This document shows positions 19,641-29,448 of a DNA stretch of 64,000 bases, piece after piece; positions within the stretch are counted from its first letter, which is position 1, and each line of letters begins with the position of its first letter. The position numbers and the translations under genes were made by a program. The notes beneath the pieces were generated by a model, which saw only the letters and a program-made list of their open reading frames with translations, was not told the origin of the DNA and made no database searches. Source of the DNA: Aeromonas jandaei. GTDB taxonomy: Bacteria; Pseudomonadota; Gammaproteobacteria; Enterobacterales; Aeromonadaceae. The DNA is taken from contig NZ_CP149571.1 in the NCBI RefSeq assembly GCF_037890695.1, positions 4,246,001 through 4,310,000 on the forward strand. Direction: 5' to 3'.

Positions 19641-20975
19641 CTAGTCCTGCCTGTGGGAGCCTGACTCCTGACGCATCGCCCGCCACATCAGCAACACCAG
19701 CAGAGTGCTGCAGGTCGGCAGTGCCAGCCACACCCCGGCCACGCCCCACAGGGTCGAGAATCCCCACAGGAAGCCACCGATCAGCAGCAGTTTGCCACCG
19801 GTCAGCAGCGAGGCGATGCGTGGGCGGTTGATCGCCTGAAAATAGGTGGCGCCCACCAGCAGCAATCCCTCCATCGGCAGCCCCCAGAAGTAGAGCCAGA
19901 TCCCGAGCGTTGCCACCGGCAGCAGAGTCGCATTGTCGCCAGCAAAGAGGTAGACAGCCCCCTCGGGCCAGAGGTAGAGCGGCACCATGCCACAAAGAGC
20001 GATGGCGACGGTCACCCCCAGCGCCAGATTGCGGATCCGCAACACCCGTTGCCAGTTGCCCGCGCCGGCATTGAAGCTGGCAATGGGCTGGATCCCCATG
20101 GCGATCCCCTCGAAGATGAGATAGAAGAAGGCCTCGGTATAGCTGATCACCCCATAGGCCGCGACATGCAAAGAGGTGCCGACAGCCAGCAACGCCTTGT
20201 TATGCAGCGCCAGCACCACCGAGAGGTAGAGGTACATCAGGAAGCTGGAGAAGCCGAGTTTCACCGTCTCCAGCATCAACCGCCAGTCGGGCAGCAGGGT
20301 ATCCCAACCGATGCGCAACTTGCTGCGCGGGGTAAAGAAGTGCCACAGACAGAGGCCACCGGTAACCGCCTGGGAGAGCATGGTGGCAATCGCGGCACCC
20401 GCCAGCCCCCATGGAATAACTGCCATCAGCAGATAGTCGAGCAGCACGTTGAGCAGGCCGCCCCCGACCAGGATCCAGGTAGTCAGTCCCGGCCGCCCGT
20501 CGTTGCGCAGCAGGGCGGTAAAGGCCATGGAGAGCACGGCAAAGACGCCGAGCCAGGCATACCACTGCAGATAGGCCAGACCGGCGGTAAAAATATCCCC
20601 TTCGGCCCCCATCCATGCCAGCATCTCATCGCCATAGTTGATGCCGATGAAGGCGAGCACGGCCGCAGCCACCAGCACCATCACCAGTGCATTGCCGACG
20701 ATGTGGCGCGCCCGTTTTTGCTCCCCTTTGCCAAGGTAGAAAGAGGCGAGCGAGGAGGAGCCCATGCCGATCAGCGCACCAACGGCGTAGAGCACGGCGC
20801 AGATGGGATAGGCGAGCATCAGGCCGGCCAAGCCATCCTGCCCCAGAATATGGCCGACAAAGATGCCATCGATGGTGACATAGATGCCGGTGACCAGCAT
20901 GGCGGCCACGGTCGGGGTGACATAGCGCCAAAAGAGGCGGGAAAGAGGGGCGGTGCCCAGATCGACTGCGGACAT
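19641..20975 (-). CDS. MATE-family multidrug/drug exporter
   Basis: This polytopic membrane protein (444 aa from MSAVDLGTAP) has about 12 hydrophobic helices in two repeats. Its conserved segments include SLFWRY-like RLFWRYVTPTVAAML near the start and PIASFNAGAGNW in the second half, as in MATE Na+- or H+-coupled exporters. The open frame extends 27 codons upstream but lacks a better ribosome-binding site. The substrate is unknown. It is divergent from the large MscS-type channel. Confidence 0.88.
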   Translation of the reverse strand: MSAVDLGTAPLSRLFWRYVTPTVAAMLVTGIYVTIDGIFVGHILGQDGLAGLMLAYPICAVLYAVGALIGMGSSSLASFYLGKGEQKRARHIVGNALVMVLVAAAVLAFIGINYGDEMLAWMGAEGDIFTAGLAYLQWYAWLGVFAVLSMAFTALLRNDGRPGLTTWILVGGGLLNVLLDYLLMAVIPWGLAGAAIATMLSQAVTGGLCLWHFFTPRSKLRIGWDTLLPDWRLMLETVKLGFSSFLMYLYLSVVLALHNKALLAVGTSLHVAAYGVISYTEAFFYLIFEGIAMGIQPIASFNAGAGNWQRVLRIRNLALGVTVAIALCGMVPLYLWPEGAVYLFAGDNATLLPVATLGIWLYFWGLPMEGLLLVGATYFQAINRPRIASLLTGGKLLLIGGFLWGFSTLWGVAGVWLALPTCSTLLVLLMWRAMRQESGSHRQD

Positions 20976-21130
20976 AAAACGCTCAATGGAGGGAAAAACG
21001 GCCAGAATAATAGCCAAATCGGGCCGGGATCGCCCGTTATTTGTGTTACAAATCATTAATATTGAACGCTTTACCCTCTTCTGCCCCTGCTTTAGGCTAG
21101 GGCAACCTCTTATGAACGGACACGTGCTTC

Positions 21131-24100
21131 ATGTTGCAACGCCTGCTCACCCTCCTGCTCCTTTCCCTCACGCTGCTCACGACCACGGCTCAGGCTGATG
21201 ACACCATCGCCCAGACCGAAGCGCTGCTGCAAAGCGTCCCCAAGAGCGACACGCCGGAAAACCAGAAACTGAGGGAGAGCTATCAGCAGGCGCTGCAGTT
21301 TGCCAGAGAAGCAGAGCGCTATCGGGAGCACAGCAAGGCATATCAGCAGGTTCTGATCGACTATCCCAAAGAGTCGGCCCGCCTCAAGGAGAGCCTGCGC
21401 AACTATCAGCCCAAGGCACGCCCTTCCCTCTCCACGCTCAAGGAGGAGAGCCTGCGCCAAGCCATTGGCCTTAGCAGCAACCGCCAGATGATGCTGCGCA
21501 AAGAGCGTCAGGCCATCATGGACAGTCTCAATCAGCTAGAGAGCACGGGGCAGGATTATCACCTGCGGGTGGATGACCTGCGCAAACAGCTGCAAGTCAC
21601 CCGCAGCCAGCTGGAGCGCCTCAACTTCAGCAGCGAATCGGATCGGCTGCAGGAGGCGCAACTGCTGCTGGCCAAGATCAAGGAGCAGAGTCTCTCCGAC
21701 CGGATCCAGATGCTGGAGCTGGAGCAGCTCTCGGCCCAGCAGCGCAACGATCTGGGCAAGCTCAAGTTGCAGGAGCTCAACCTGACCATTGCCGACGAGG
21801 ATGAATGGCAGTCGAGCCTGCTGACCCAGCAGAACCAGCTGCGCCGGGAGAAAACCGAGCAGACCCTCGCCGAGAGCGAGCGACTGCGCAAGCAGCTCTC
21901 CAGCGATATGCCTCTGCTGCAGGAGCAACAGCAGCAGAATCAGGCTCTCTCCATCCAGCTCGGCACCCTCGAAGAGCAGATCGAGGAGGTGCAGGATGAG
22001 CAACGCAGCGTCGACAAGAACCTGTTTGAACTCAACGAGCTGGTCAACTCGGTGCGCGAGCAACTGGAGTGGCTGCAGATCAGTGACGCCTATGGCGAAA
22101 ACCTGCGCAGCAAGCTGGCTGACCTGCCTGCTTACTACCCACTGGACAAGCTGGAGTCCGCCATTGTCAGTGCCCGCATGGCCAAATACCAGTACGAGAC
22201 CGAGCAGGATACCCTCAAGGATCCCCGCCAGCTGCGCGACCAGCTTATCTCCGGCGAAGAGGTCACACTCGATCGCCAGCAACTGGCGGTGCTCGACAAC
22301 CTGCTCAAGGCCCGTCGCCAGCTGTTGACCCGTCTCAACGACGCGTCCGACACCCTGATTCAGGAGCAGACCCGGCTCAAGCTGCTCTATAGCCACCGCA
22401 ACAGCAAGATCGACGAGATCCGCGAGATCAGTGCCAGCCACCTGTTCTGGATGCCGGATGTACGGCCGCTCACCCCCTCCGTCATGCTCGGGGTGCCTGC
22501 CGCCCTCTCGCTGGCTTTCAATCCGGAGAACTGGCTGCAAGTCCCCCACGCTATCGCCGAAAACACGCCGCTCAGTCTGACTCTGGCCACGCTGGGACTA
22601 CTGGTACTGGCCTGGAGCTGGTTCAAACTGGCTCGCCATCTGACCCAATATTGCGACCACATAGCACCACGGATCGGCAAGGTAACCCAGGACAAGTTCA
22701 GCCTTACCAGCCGGCTGCTGTTGCGCTCTCTGCTTGCAGCCATGCCGCTCCCCGCCATGGTACTGATGGTGCGGGGACTGCTGGGCGGCGCCTGGCAATA
22801 CCCCTTTGCCGTGGCTATCGGCCGTGGCCTTGGCGAGATCTGGTTTCTGCTGCTGGCACTGGTGCTGGCCCGTCATCTCACCCTCGAGAAGGGGATCCTG
22901 ATCCACCATTTCCGCTGGCCAAAAGAGCAGGTGCAGAAAGTGTGGGGACAGTTTCGCACCCTGCTGCTGGTACTGATCCCGAGCTTTTTCGTGCAGGGGA
23001 TGGCCAACAGCTATCAGGAACACGCCTTCTACGACTCTCTCGGCCGGCTGGCCTTTATCATCGGCGCTCTCTGGCTGCTGCTCTTCTTCGCCCGTCTCAA
23101 CCGGGAGCGACTGCCGCTCACCTGGGGCCAGAGCGATATGACCAAGCCCCATCTGCTCCACCACTTCATCTGGAACAGCCTGATGCTGGCGCCGCTATTG
23201 GCGGTTATTGGCACCCTGTTTGGCTACTTCTATACCTCGCGCACTCTGCTGCGCCAGCTGGAGCTGAGCCTGCTGATGGGGCTTGGCTGCCTGCTTGTCT
23301 ACTATCTGGCCAGACGCTGGATGCTGATCCAGCGCCGTCGGCTGGCTTTCGAGCGAGCCAAAAGCAAGCGAGCGGAGATCCTTGCCCAACGTGAACGGGA
23401 CGATCAACATGAAGAGCTGAGCTCTGAGATCCCCGATGTGGTTGAGGAGACCGAACTCGACCTCGATACCCTCAGCACCCAGTCGCTGGGGCTGATCCGC
23501 ACTCTGCTGATGCTCGGTTTCACCCTGCTGGTGGTAGTGCAATGGTCGGATCTCAACTCCGCCTTCAGCTTCCTCAGCAACATCGAGGTGTGGCAGGTCA
23601 GCAGCAAGATTGGCGGTATAGAGCAGCTCTCGGCCATCACCTTGCAGGATCTGATGCTGACCGCCTTCGTCTTCATCCTGACCGTGGTCACTGCTCGCAA
23701 CTTGCCGAGCCTGATGGAGCTGACCCTGCTGCAGCATCTGAGCCTCTCCCCCGGTACCGGCTTTGCGCTCACCACCACCAGCAAGTATCTGGTGATCCTG
23801 ATCGGCGCCCTCACCGGCTTCTCGATGCTCGGCATCGACTGGTCCAAGACCCAGTGGCTGGTTGCCGCTCTCTCGGTCGGTCTGGGTTTCGGTCTGCAGG
23901 AGATCTTCGCCAACTTCGTCTCCGGCCTCATCATCCTGTTCGAGAAACCTATCCGGCTGGGTGATACCGTCACCATCCGCGATCTGACCGGCACCGTCAC
24001 CAAGATCAAGACGCGCGCCACCACCATAGTGGATTGGGATCGCAAGGAGATCATCGTCCCCAACAAGGCCTTCATCACCGAGCAGTTCATCAACTGGTCG

Positions 24101-24412
24101 CTCTCCGATGCCATCACCCGGGTACGACTACGGATCCGCATCGGCCTGACCCGGGATCCCAAACTGGTTCAGACTATTCTGGAAGAGTCGGTCAAAGCAT
24201 CGACACTGGTGCTCGATACCCCGACTCCCGAAGTGTTCCTGATCGAGTTCACCGACTCGGCACTGATCTACGAGATCCGGCTCTACGTGAACAACATGGA
24301 TCATCGGATGCCCATCACCCACGAAGTTCACTCGCTGGTGCTGGAGAAGATGCAGCAACAGGGGCTCACCCTGCCCCACCAACAGATCGATATTCACTTG
24401 AGCAGGGGCTAA
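21131..24412 (+). CDS. Large MscK/MscM-type mechanosensitive channel
   Basis: The 1093-aa protein has a Sec signal peptide (to about residue 22), a long Gln/Glu/Leu-rich periplasmic coiled-coil domain (about 25-450), a bundle of extra membrane helices (about 480-860) and a C-terminal MscS core. The pore region is typical (LGFGLQEIFANFVSGLIILF, then EKPIRLGDTVTI). This is the domain order of E. coli MscK (KefA) and MscM (YjeP), which are about the same length. The channel opens under membrane tension to release solutes during osmotic downshock. I cannot decide between the two subfamilies from the sequence alone. Confidence 0.9.
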   Translation: MLQRLLTLLLLSLTLLTTTAQADDTIAQTEALLQSVPKSDTPENQKLRESYQQALQFAREAERYREHSKAYQQVLIDYPKESARLKESLRNYQPKARPSLSTLKEESLRQAIGLSSNRQMMLRKERQAIMDSLNQLESTGQDYHLRVDDLRKQLQVTRSQLERLNFSSESDRLQEAQLLLAKIKEQSLSDRIQMLELEQLSAQQRNDLGKLKLQELNLTIADEDEWQSSLLTQQNQLRREKTEQTLAESERLRKQLSSDMPLLQEQQQQNQALSIQLGTLEEQIEEVQDEQRSVDKNLFELNELVNSVREQLEWLQISDAYGENLRSKLADLPAYYPLDKLESAIVSARMAKYQYETEQDTLKDPRQLRDQLISGEEVTLDRQQLAVLDNLLKARRQLLTRLNDASDTLIQEQTRLKLLYSHRNSKIDEIREISASHLFWMPDVRPLTPSVMLGVPAALSLAFNPENWLQVPHAIAENTPLSLTLATLGLLVLAWSWFKLARHLTQYCDHIAPRIGKVTQDKFSLTSRLLLRSLLAAMPLPAMVLMVRGLLGGAWQYPFAVAIGRGLGEIWFLLLALVLARHLTLEKGILIHHFRWPKEQVQKVWGQFRTLLLVLIPSFFVQGMANSYQEHAFYDSLGRLAFIIGALWLLLFFARLNRERLPLTWGQSDMTKPHLLHHFIWNSLMLAPLLAVIGTLFGYFYTSRTLLRQLELSLLMGLGCLLVYYLARRWMLIQRRRLAFERAKSKRAEILAQRERDDQHEELSSEIPDVVEETELDLDTLSTQSLGLIRTLLMLGFTLLVVVQWSDLNSAFSFLSNIEVWQVSSKIGGIEQLSAITLQDLMLTAFVFILTVVTARNLPSLMELTLLQHLSLSPGTGFALTTTSKYLVILIGALTGFSMLGIDWSKTQWLVAALSVGLGFGLQEIFANFVSGLIILFEKPIRLGDTVTIRDLTGTVTKIKTRATTIVDWDRKEIIVPNKAFITEQFINWSLSDAITRVRLRIRIGLTRDPKLVQTILEESVKASTLVLDTPTPEVFLIEFTDSALIYEIRLYVNNMDHRMPITHEVHSLVLEKMQQQGLTLPHQQIDIHLSRG

Positions 24413-24438
24413 CCCGGCCAATGAGAAAGGAGCAAACC

Positions 24439-25122
24439 ATGCAGATCATTGCTCACCGGGGGGCCAGCGGCCTGGCCCCCGAGAACACCCTCAAAGCGAT
24501 GGCCAAAGCGCTGGAACTGGGAGCCCCCGCCATCGAGATCGACGTGCAGGCGGCCGATGGAGAGTTGTGGGTATTCCACGATCGGCGGCTCGAGCGCTGT
24601 ACCAACGGCAAGGGGGTATTGACCGAACAATCCCGCTCCTATCTGGAGCAGCTCGATGCTGGCGAGGGGGAGAGCATTCCGACCTTGTGGCAGGTGATGA
24701 GCCTGATTGACGGCAGCTGTGAGCTGCATATCGAACTTAAGGGTACCAATACCGCCGATGCCGTCGCGGCACTGACCAAACGGGCCGAGAACGAGCTCGG
24801 CTTCACCGCCAACCAATGGGTGGTCTCCTCATTCCACCATCCAGAGCTGGCTCGCTTTGCGACCCTGCGACCCGATATCCGGATTGGCGCTCTTACGGCC
24901 AATCTGCCGCTCGAACTGGCGCACTTTGCCGAAAAGCTGGGAGCCTGGTCCATCAATTGTGATGTTGATTTCATTGACGCTGCGCTGGTCGATGATGCAC
25001 ATCGCCGTGGATTAAAGGTACTGGTCTATACGGTCGATCACCTTGCCGACCAGCAACAGCTGGCTGCTATGGGGGTCGACGGCATATTCACCAATCGGCC
25101 CGACCGTTTTTTAACACTGTGA
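24439..25122 (+). CDS. ugpQ: Glycerophosphodiester phosphodiesterase
   Basis: This cytoplasmic enzyme hydrolyses glycerophosphodiesters to sn-glycerol-3-phosphate and an alcohol. The 227-aa protein starts with MQIIAHRGASGLAPENT, containing the catalytic HRG and E/N residues, then EIDVQAADGELWVFHD with the metal ligands, and ends with DGIFTNRPD, typical of UgpQ. AAAGGAG sits 8 nt upstream of the chosen ATG. An ATG at 24421 is also in frame. The frame stays open far upstream inside the channel gene, but that is an overlap artefact. No ugp transporter genes are nearby. Confidence 0.92.
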   Translation: MQIIAHRGASGLAPENTLKAMAKALELGAPAIEIDVQAADGELWVFHDRRLERCTNGKGVLTEQSRSYLEQLDAGEGESIPTLWQVMSLIDGSCELHIELKGTNTADAVAALTKRAENELGFTANQWVVSSFHHPELARFATLRPDIRIGALTANLPLELAHFAEKLGAWSINCDVDFIDAALVDDAHRRGLKVLVYTVDHLADQQQLAAMGVDGIFTNRPDRFLTL

Positions 25123-25275
25123 GCAACCCGCATCCGGATGGATAAGCGTGAGGTTAACCGCTAACTTTAAGTCGTAGACCGGGATAAAAAGAGTCCAACT
25201 TCGGCCGATAAGAGATGGCACATAACAATAATTCGCTCGAACACACTTCAGACTGACGCTCACAAGGAAGTAACT

Positions 25276-27153
25276 ATGAACTTATCCATTAAAAACAAAC
25301 TTGTTCTGGCTATCGGGCTCATCATTCTGGTGATCACCGGCCTGCAGGTCTGGTACAACACCTCGCAGCTGCGCAGCGAAACCCAGCGACTGATCTGGAG
25401 CTTTATCGACGAAAGTTCAGCCGCCAACGTCAAGGGGATATCCCGCTGGCTCGATGCCCGCGTCAACATGGTCAGCTCTACCAAGGAGGCGTTTGCCAAA
25501 GAGGATAACCCCATCAGCCATCTGGCCCAGTCCATGAATGCGGGCGGGTTTGATCTCGTCTATGTGGGCACAAATGATGGCAAGATGATCCAGAGCAAGC
25601 CGACCGATCTGCCCGCTGGCTACGACCCGCGCCAGCGCCCCTGGTACAAGGACGCCATGGCCGCAGGTAAAATGACCATCACCGCGCCCTATGCAGATAT
25701 CTCCACCGGGCAGCTGATCATCACCATCGCCGAACCGTTCCAGCGTGGTAATACCCAAGGCGTCATTGCCGGCGACGTATCCATCAGCGGATTGGTTTCC
25801 GACATTCTGGCGGTCAATACCGAAGGCACCTACGCGGTACTTATCGATAGCAGTGGCACCATCATTGCCCATCCGGATGCTTCCCTGACCCTGAAACCCG
25901 CCACCGCCCTCTCCCCCGAGCTGACTGCCTCCGGGGTCAATCGCATTGCTCATGACGGCACCATTTCAGAGATGGATATCAGCGGCAAACTGAGCGTGTT
26001 TGACCTGAACCAGATCCCCAATACCGACTGGTACTACGGCATTGTGGTCGATGAGGCGGTGGCCTATCAGTCGGTCAAACGCATGGTCACGTCAGCACTT
26101 CTGCAAGGCCTGCTCACCATCATCATCGTGGCGGGTTTCTCCTATGTCGCCATCAATGGCTCTCTGGCTCCGCTGAAAACCCTGGGTGAAGCGATTGCCG
26201 ATCTCTCCCGTGGCAATGGCGATCTCACTCGCCGCATCAAGATCGAGCGTGAAGACGAGGTCGGCGTAGTCGCCAAACACGTCAACACCTTTATCGAGCG
26301 GATCCATGTGATGGTGCAGGATATATCTAACTCCTCCGGCCAACTCAACCAACAGGCCAAGTCCTCACACAACATGGCAGAGAAGGCCAATCAGGGGCTG
26401 GCTCGCCAGCAAAACGAGATCTCCCAGATTGCAACGGCCGTTCACGAAATGTCGGCCACAGCCGTCGAGGTAGCCAGCAACGCCGAGCAGACTGCCGAAG
26501 CGGCGCGTTCCTCCAGCAGCAGCTGTGAACATGGCAAGCAGGTCATCGCCCGCAACCAGCGTTCCATCACCGATCTGGCGACTCAGGTCGAGCAGGCCTC
26601 CAACATCATTCAAGAGCTGGAGAAAAACGCGCAGGAGATCAATACCATCCTCTCCACCATTCAGGGCATCGCCGAGCAGACCAACCTGCTGGCACTGAAC
26701 GCAGCCATCGAAGCTGCTCGCGCCGGCGAACAGGGTCGTGGCTTTGCGGTAGTTGCGGACGAGGTGCGGGTGCTGTCACAGCGTACTCACAGCTCCACCG
26801 TCGAGATCCGCAGCATGATCGAAACCCTGCAGCGCAATACCCAGGGTGCGGTCAGTACCATGCATGAAGGGCAGTTGCTGGCCCAGAACAGCGTGGATGA
26901 TGCCAACAACGCCACCCAAGCGCTGGAGCAGATCACCGCTTCCATCAACCAAATCTCCGACATGGCGACCCAGATCTCCAGCGCCGCCGAGGAGCAACGA
27001 GCCGTTACTGACGAGGTCAGCCGCAACATTCAGGCGGTGAAAGATGTGTCTGACGAGCTGGCCGTAGATGCCGACAGCTCACGCCATCTCTCTGAACAAC
27101 TTAAAAATATTTCGGGTGAATTGAGTAATCAGGTCGGTATGTTCCGGATCTGA
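25276..27153 (+). CDS. Methyl-accepting chemotaxis protein with dCache amino-acid-type sensor
   Basis: The 625-aa chemoreceptor has TM1 (about 8-26), a double-Cache periplasmic sensor (about 30-270), TM2 (about 275-295), HAMP, and the cytoplasmic signalling tip [20 protein letters not shown]. The distal Cache pocket has Y116, R121, W123, Y124, D141 and D167. Their spacing fits the published amino-acid-binding signature of dCache_1 receptors such as PctA, so an L-amino acid ligand is a reasonable prediction. AAGGAAG precedes the start. No C-terminal NWETF-like tail is present. A terminator follows. Confidence 0.93.
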   Translation: MNLSIKNKLVLAIGLIILVITGLQVWYNTSQLRSETQRLIWSFIDESSAANVKGISRWLDARVNMVSSTKEAFAKEDNPISHLAQSMNAGGFDLVYVGTNDGKMIQSKPTDLPAGYDPRQRPWYKDAMAAGKMTITAPYADISTGQLIITIAEPFQRGNTQGVIAGDVSISGLVSDILAVNTEGTYAVLIDSSGTIIAHPDASLTLKPATALSPELTASGVNRIAHDGTISEMDISGKLSVFDLNQIPNTDWYYGIVVDEAVAYQSVKRMVTSALLQGLLTIIIVAGFSYVAINGSLAPLKTLGEAIADLSRGNGDLTRRIKIEREDEVGVVAKHVNTFIERIHVMVQDISNSSGQLNQQAKSSHNMAEKANQGLARQQNEISQIATAVHEMSATAVEVASNAEQTAEAARSSSSSCEHGKQVIARNQRSITDLATQVEQASNIIQELEKNAQEINTILSTIQGIAEQTNLLALNAAIEAARAGEQGRGFAVVADEVRVLSQRTHSSTVEIRSMIETLQRNTQGAVSTMHEGQLLAQNSVDDANNATQALEQITASINQISDMATQISSAAEEQRAVTDEVSRNIQAVKDVSDELAVDADSSRHLSEQLKNISGELSNQVGMFRI

Positions 27154-27163
27154 CGATGATAAG

Positions 27164-27194
27164 AAAGGGGTCGTACAGGCCCCTTTACTTTTTT
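27164..27194 (+). terminator. Terminator after dCache chemoreceptor
   Basis: AAAGGGG pairs with CCCCTTT across a short loop and is followed by a T-rich run. Confidence 0.65.
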
Positions 27195-27588
27195 AAATAT
27201 CGCTTAATTATCAGTGAGTAATCTAACACTACCGTCGCCTCTCCTCCTTCCTGTTGCCCCCGCCATTCAGTAGCTCCTATCGGATATGTTCCACTTTTTC
27301 AGCCACAAAAAGGATTAGTAATTTTTATGGATATATTTAAATGCCAATAATTATCATTAAAAAGTTTTAATAAAAAACTTAAAATTTTTTTCGTGAGTAC
27401 CTAAAAAGAGAGGTGATTCGCATTTTATTGAAAGAAAACTACGTATAATCCGGAAGTTAAAGTCTTCGTAGCAAGGTGTTTTACTGCTCAATAACACCAA
27501 AAAATGACGAAAATTACGACATTTTCATCCAGGGATCAGGGTGTTTTAGAAAAAAATAACTACGAAAAATGGAATAAAACCAAGCTGT
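27195..27588. other. AT-rich intergenic region upstream of frdA
   Basis: No gene is seen in this stretch, which is far more AT-rich than its surroundings, with many A and T tracts (for example 27340-27400). It lies upstream of the FNR-like box and probably carries further regulator or nucleoid-protein sites. I could not assign specific ones. The TATAAT at 27444-27449 has no convincing -35 partner. Confidence 0.5.
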
Positions 27589-27602
27589 TTGACTTGCATC
27601 AA
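27589..27602 (+). promoter_or_regulatory. FNR-like box upstream of frdA
   Basis: TTGAC-TTGC-ATCAA matches the FNR consensus TTGAT-N4-ATCAA at 9 of 10 half-site positions. A -10-like CAAAAT at 27624-27629 would put transcription start near 27636, with the box centred at about -40.5. This is class II activator geometry and agrees with anaerobic induction of fumarate reductase. Confidence 0.65.
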
Positions 27603-27663
27603 GCCTGAATTTTTTTCATAGAGCAAAATCGTGCCCAGCAAATCTATCCCTAAGGAGGCAGAT

Positions 27664-29448
27664 GTGGATATTATCAAGACCGATGTAGCCATCATCGGTG
27701 CCGGCGGTACTGGCCTGCGCGCCGCTATCGCTATAGCCGAATCACAGCCAGACCTGGATATCGCCCTGATTTCCAAAGTCTATCCGATGCGTAGCCATAC
27801 CGTGGCAGCCGAAGGTGGTGCCGCCGGTGTCGTTCGTGATGACGACTCCCTCGAAAACCACTTCAACGACACCGTCTCCGGTGGTGACTGGCTGTGTGAG
27901 CAGGATGTTGTCGATTACTTCGTCAACAATGCGACCAAAGAGATGATCCAGCTGGAGCACTGGGGTTGCCCCTGGAGCCGCAAGCCGGATGGCAAAGCCA
28001 ACGTGCGCCCTTTTGGTGGCATGAAGGTTCCCCGTACCTGGTTCGCCGCTGACAAATCCGGTTTCCACATTCTGCACACCCTGTTCCAGACCTCCGTCAA
28101 ATACCCGAGCATCAAGCGCTTCGACGAGCACTTCTGCCTCGACCTGATCGTGGAAGATGGTCGCGTGCAGGGCGTTCTGACCTTTGACATCCAGAACGGC
28201 ATCACCCGCTTCATCCAGGCCAAATCAGTGATTCTGGCAACTGGTGGTGCTGGTCGTGTTTACCGTTACAACACCAACGGCGGCATCGTCACCGGTGACG
28301 GCATGGCGCTGGCCTATCGTCACGGCGTACCGCTGCGTGACATGGAATTCGTTCAGTATCACCCGACCGGTCTGCCGGGTACCGGCATCCTGATGACCGA
28401 AGGTTGTCGTGGTGAGGGTGGCGTCCTGCTCAACAAGGATGGCTACCGCTACCTGCAAGACTACGGCTTGGGCCCGGAAACTCCGATCGGCCAGCCGAAG
28501 AGCAAATACATGGAACTGGGTCCGCGCGACCGCGTTTCCCAGGCATTCTGGCAAGAGCAGCAGAAAGGCCGCGTGATCCAGGGCCCGATGGGCGATGTGG
28601 TTCACCTCGACCTGCGTCACCTCGGCGAAAAGTACCTGAAAGAGCGCCTGCCGTTCATCTGCGAACTGGCCAAAGCCTACGTCAACGTCGATCCGGCCAA
28701 AGAGCCCATCCCGGTACGTCCGACAGCCCACTACACCATGGGTGGTATCGAGACTGACAACAAGTGTGCCACCCGTCTGGCCGGCCTCTACGCCGCTGGC
28801 GAATGTGCCTCCGTTGGTCTGCACGGCGCCAACCGTCTGGGTTCCAACTCCCTGTCCGAGATCGTGGTATTCGGCAAGCTGGCTGGTGAACAGGCCGGTG
28901 AATTCGCCAAGACCCAGAAGCATGGCAATACCGAAGCGCTGGTCGCCAAGGCCGAGGCTCTGGTCAAGCAGCACCTCTCCCTGCTCGACATCGATGGCAC
29001 CGAAAACCCGGCAGACATCCGCAACGAACTGGGCACCTCCATGGAGGCCGGTGTCGGTATCTACCGTACCGAAGAGCTGATGCAGGGCACCATCGACAAG
29101 ATCAACGAGCTGAAAGCCCGTTACAAAAAGGTCAAGATCAACGACAAGTCCTCTGTCTTCAACACCGATCTGCTGTACGCCATCGAACTGGGCTACATGC
29201 TGGACGTGGCGGAAGCCATGGCTCACTCCGCCATCAATCGTAAAGAGTCCCGCGGTTCCCACCAGCGTCTGGATGGTTACGAAGAGCGTGATGACGTGAA
29301 CTTCCTCAAGCACACGCTCTCGTTCTACAACAATGGCGAAACGCCCTCCATCGATTACTCCGATGTGAAGATCACTAAGTCCCAGCCGGCAAAACGCGTG
29401 TACGGCTCCGAGGGTGAGAAACAAGACGAGGCTAAGAAGAATGGCTGA
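27664..29448 (+). CDS. frdA: Fumarate reductase flavoprotein subunit
   Basis: FrdA is the catalytic flavoprotein that reduces fumarate to succinate in anaerobic respiration. I place the start at a GTG giving MDIIKTDVAIIGAGGTG (594 aa), because a near-perfect AAGGAGG lies 5 nt upstream; the frame is open to an upstream GTG at 27631 but that has no such site. The FAD-binding GAGGTG motif and the covalent-FAD histidine H45 (RSHTVAAEGG) are present, as are the active-site HPTGLPGTG segment and HGANRLGSNSL. It overlaps frdB by 8 bp. The FNR-like box upstream suggests oxygen control. Confidence 0.96.
   Translation: MDIIKTDVAIIGAGGTGLRAAIAIAESQPDLDIALISKVYPMRSHTVAAEGGAAGVVRDDDSLENHFNDTVSGGDWLCEQDVVDYFVNNATKEMIQLEHWGCPWSRKPDGKANVRPFGGMKVPRTWFAADKSGFHILHTLFQTSVKYPSIKRFDEHFCLDLIVEDGRVQGVLTFDIQNGITRFIQAKSVILATGGAGRVYRYNTNGGIVTGDGMALAYRHGVPLRDMEFVQYHPTGLPGTGILMTEGCRGEGGVLLNKDGYRYLQDYGLGPETPIGQPKSKYMELGPRDRVSQAFWQEQQKGRVIQGPMGDVVHLDLRHLGEKYLKERLPFICELAKAYVNVDPAKEPIPVRPTAHYTMGGIETDNKCATRLAGLYAAGECASVGLHGANRLGSNSLSEIVVFGKLAGEQAGEFAKTQKHGNTEALVAKAEALVKQHLSLLDIDGTENPADIRNELGTSMEAGVGIYRTEELMQGTIDKINELKARYKKVKINDKSSVFNTDLLYAIELGYMLDVAEAMAHSAINRKESRGSHQRLDGYEERDDVNFLKHTLSFYNNGETPSIDYSDVKITKSQPAKRVYGSEGEKQDEAKKNG

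Noticed and set aside
20049..21059. Plus-strand open frame of 336 codons opposite the MATE gene
   Set aside because: It is rich in His, Gln and Gly as expected from mirrored hydrophobic codons, and has no domain.
24034..24438. N-terminal extension of the glycerophosphodiesterase frame
   Set aside because: It overlaps the MscS-core coding region and gives a non-protein-like sequence; the start at 24439 has a clear ribosome-binding site.
28225..29424. Open frame of about 400 codons opposite frdA
   Set aside because: It is antisense to a conserved gene with a composition expected from its mirrored codons; no motif seen.
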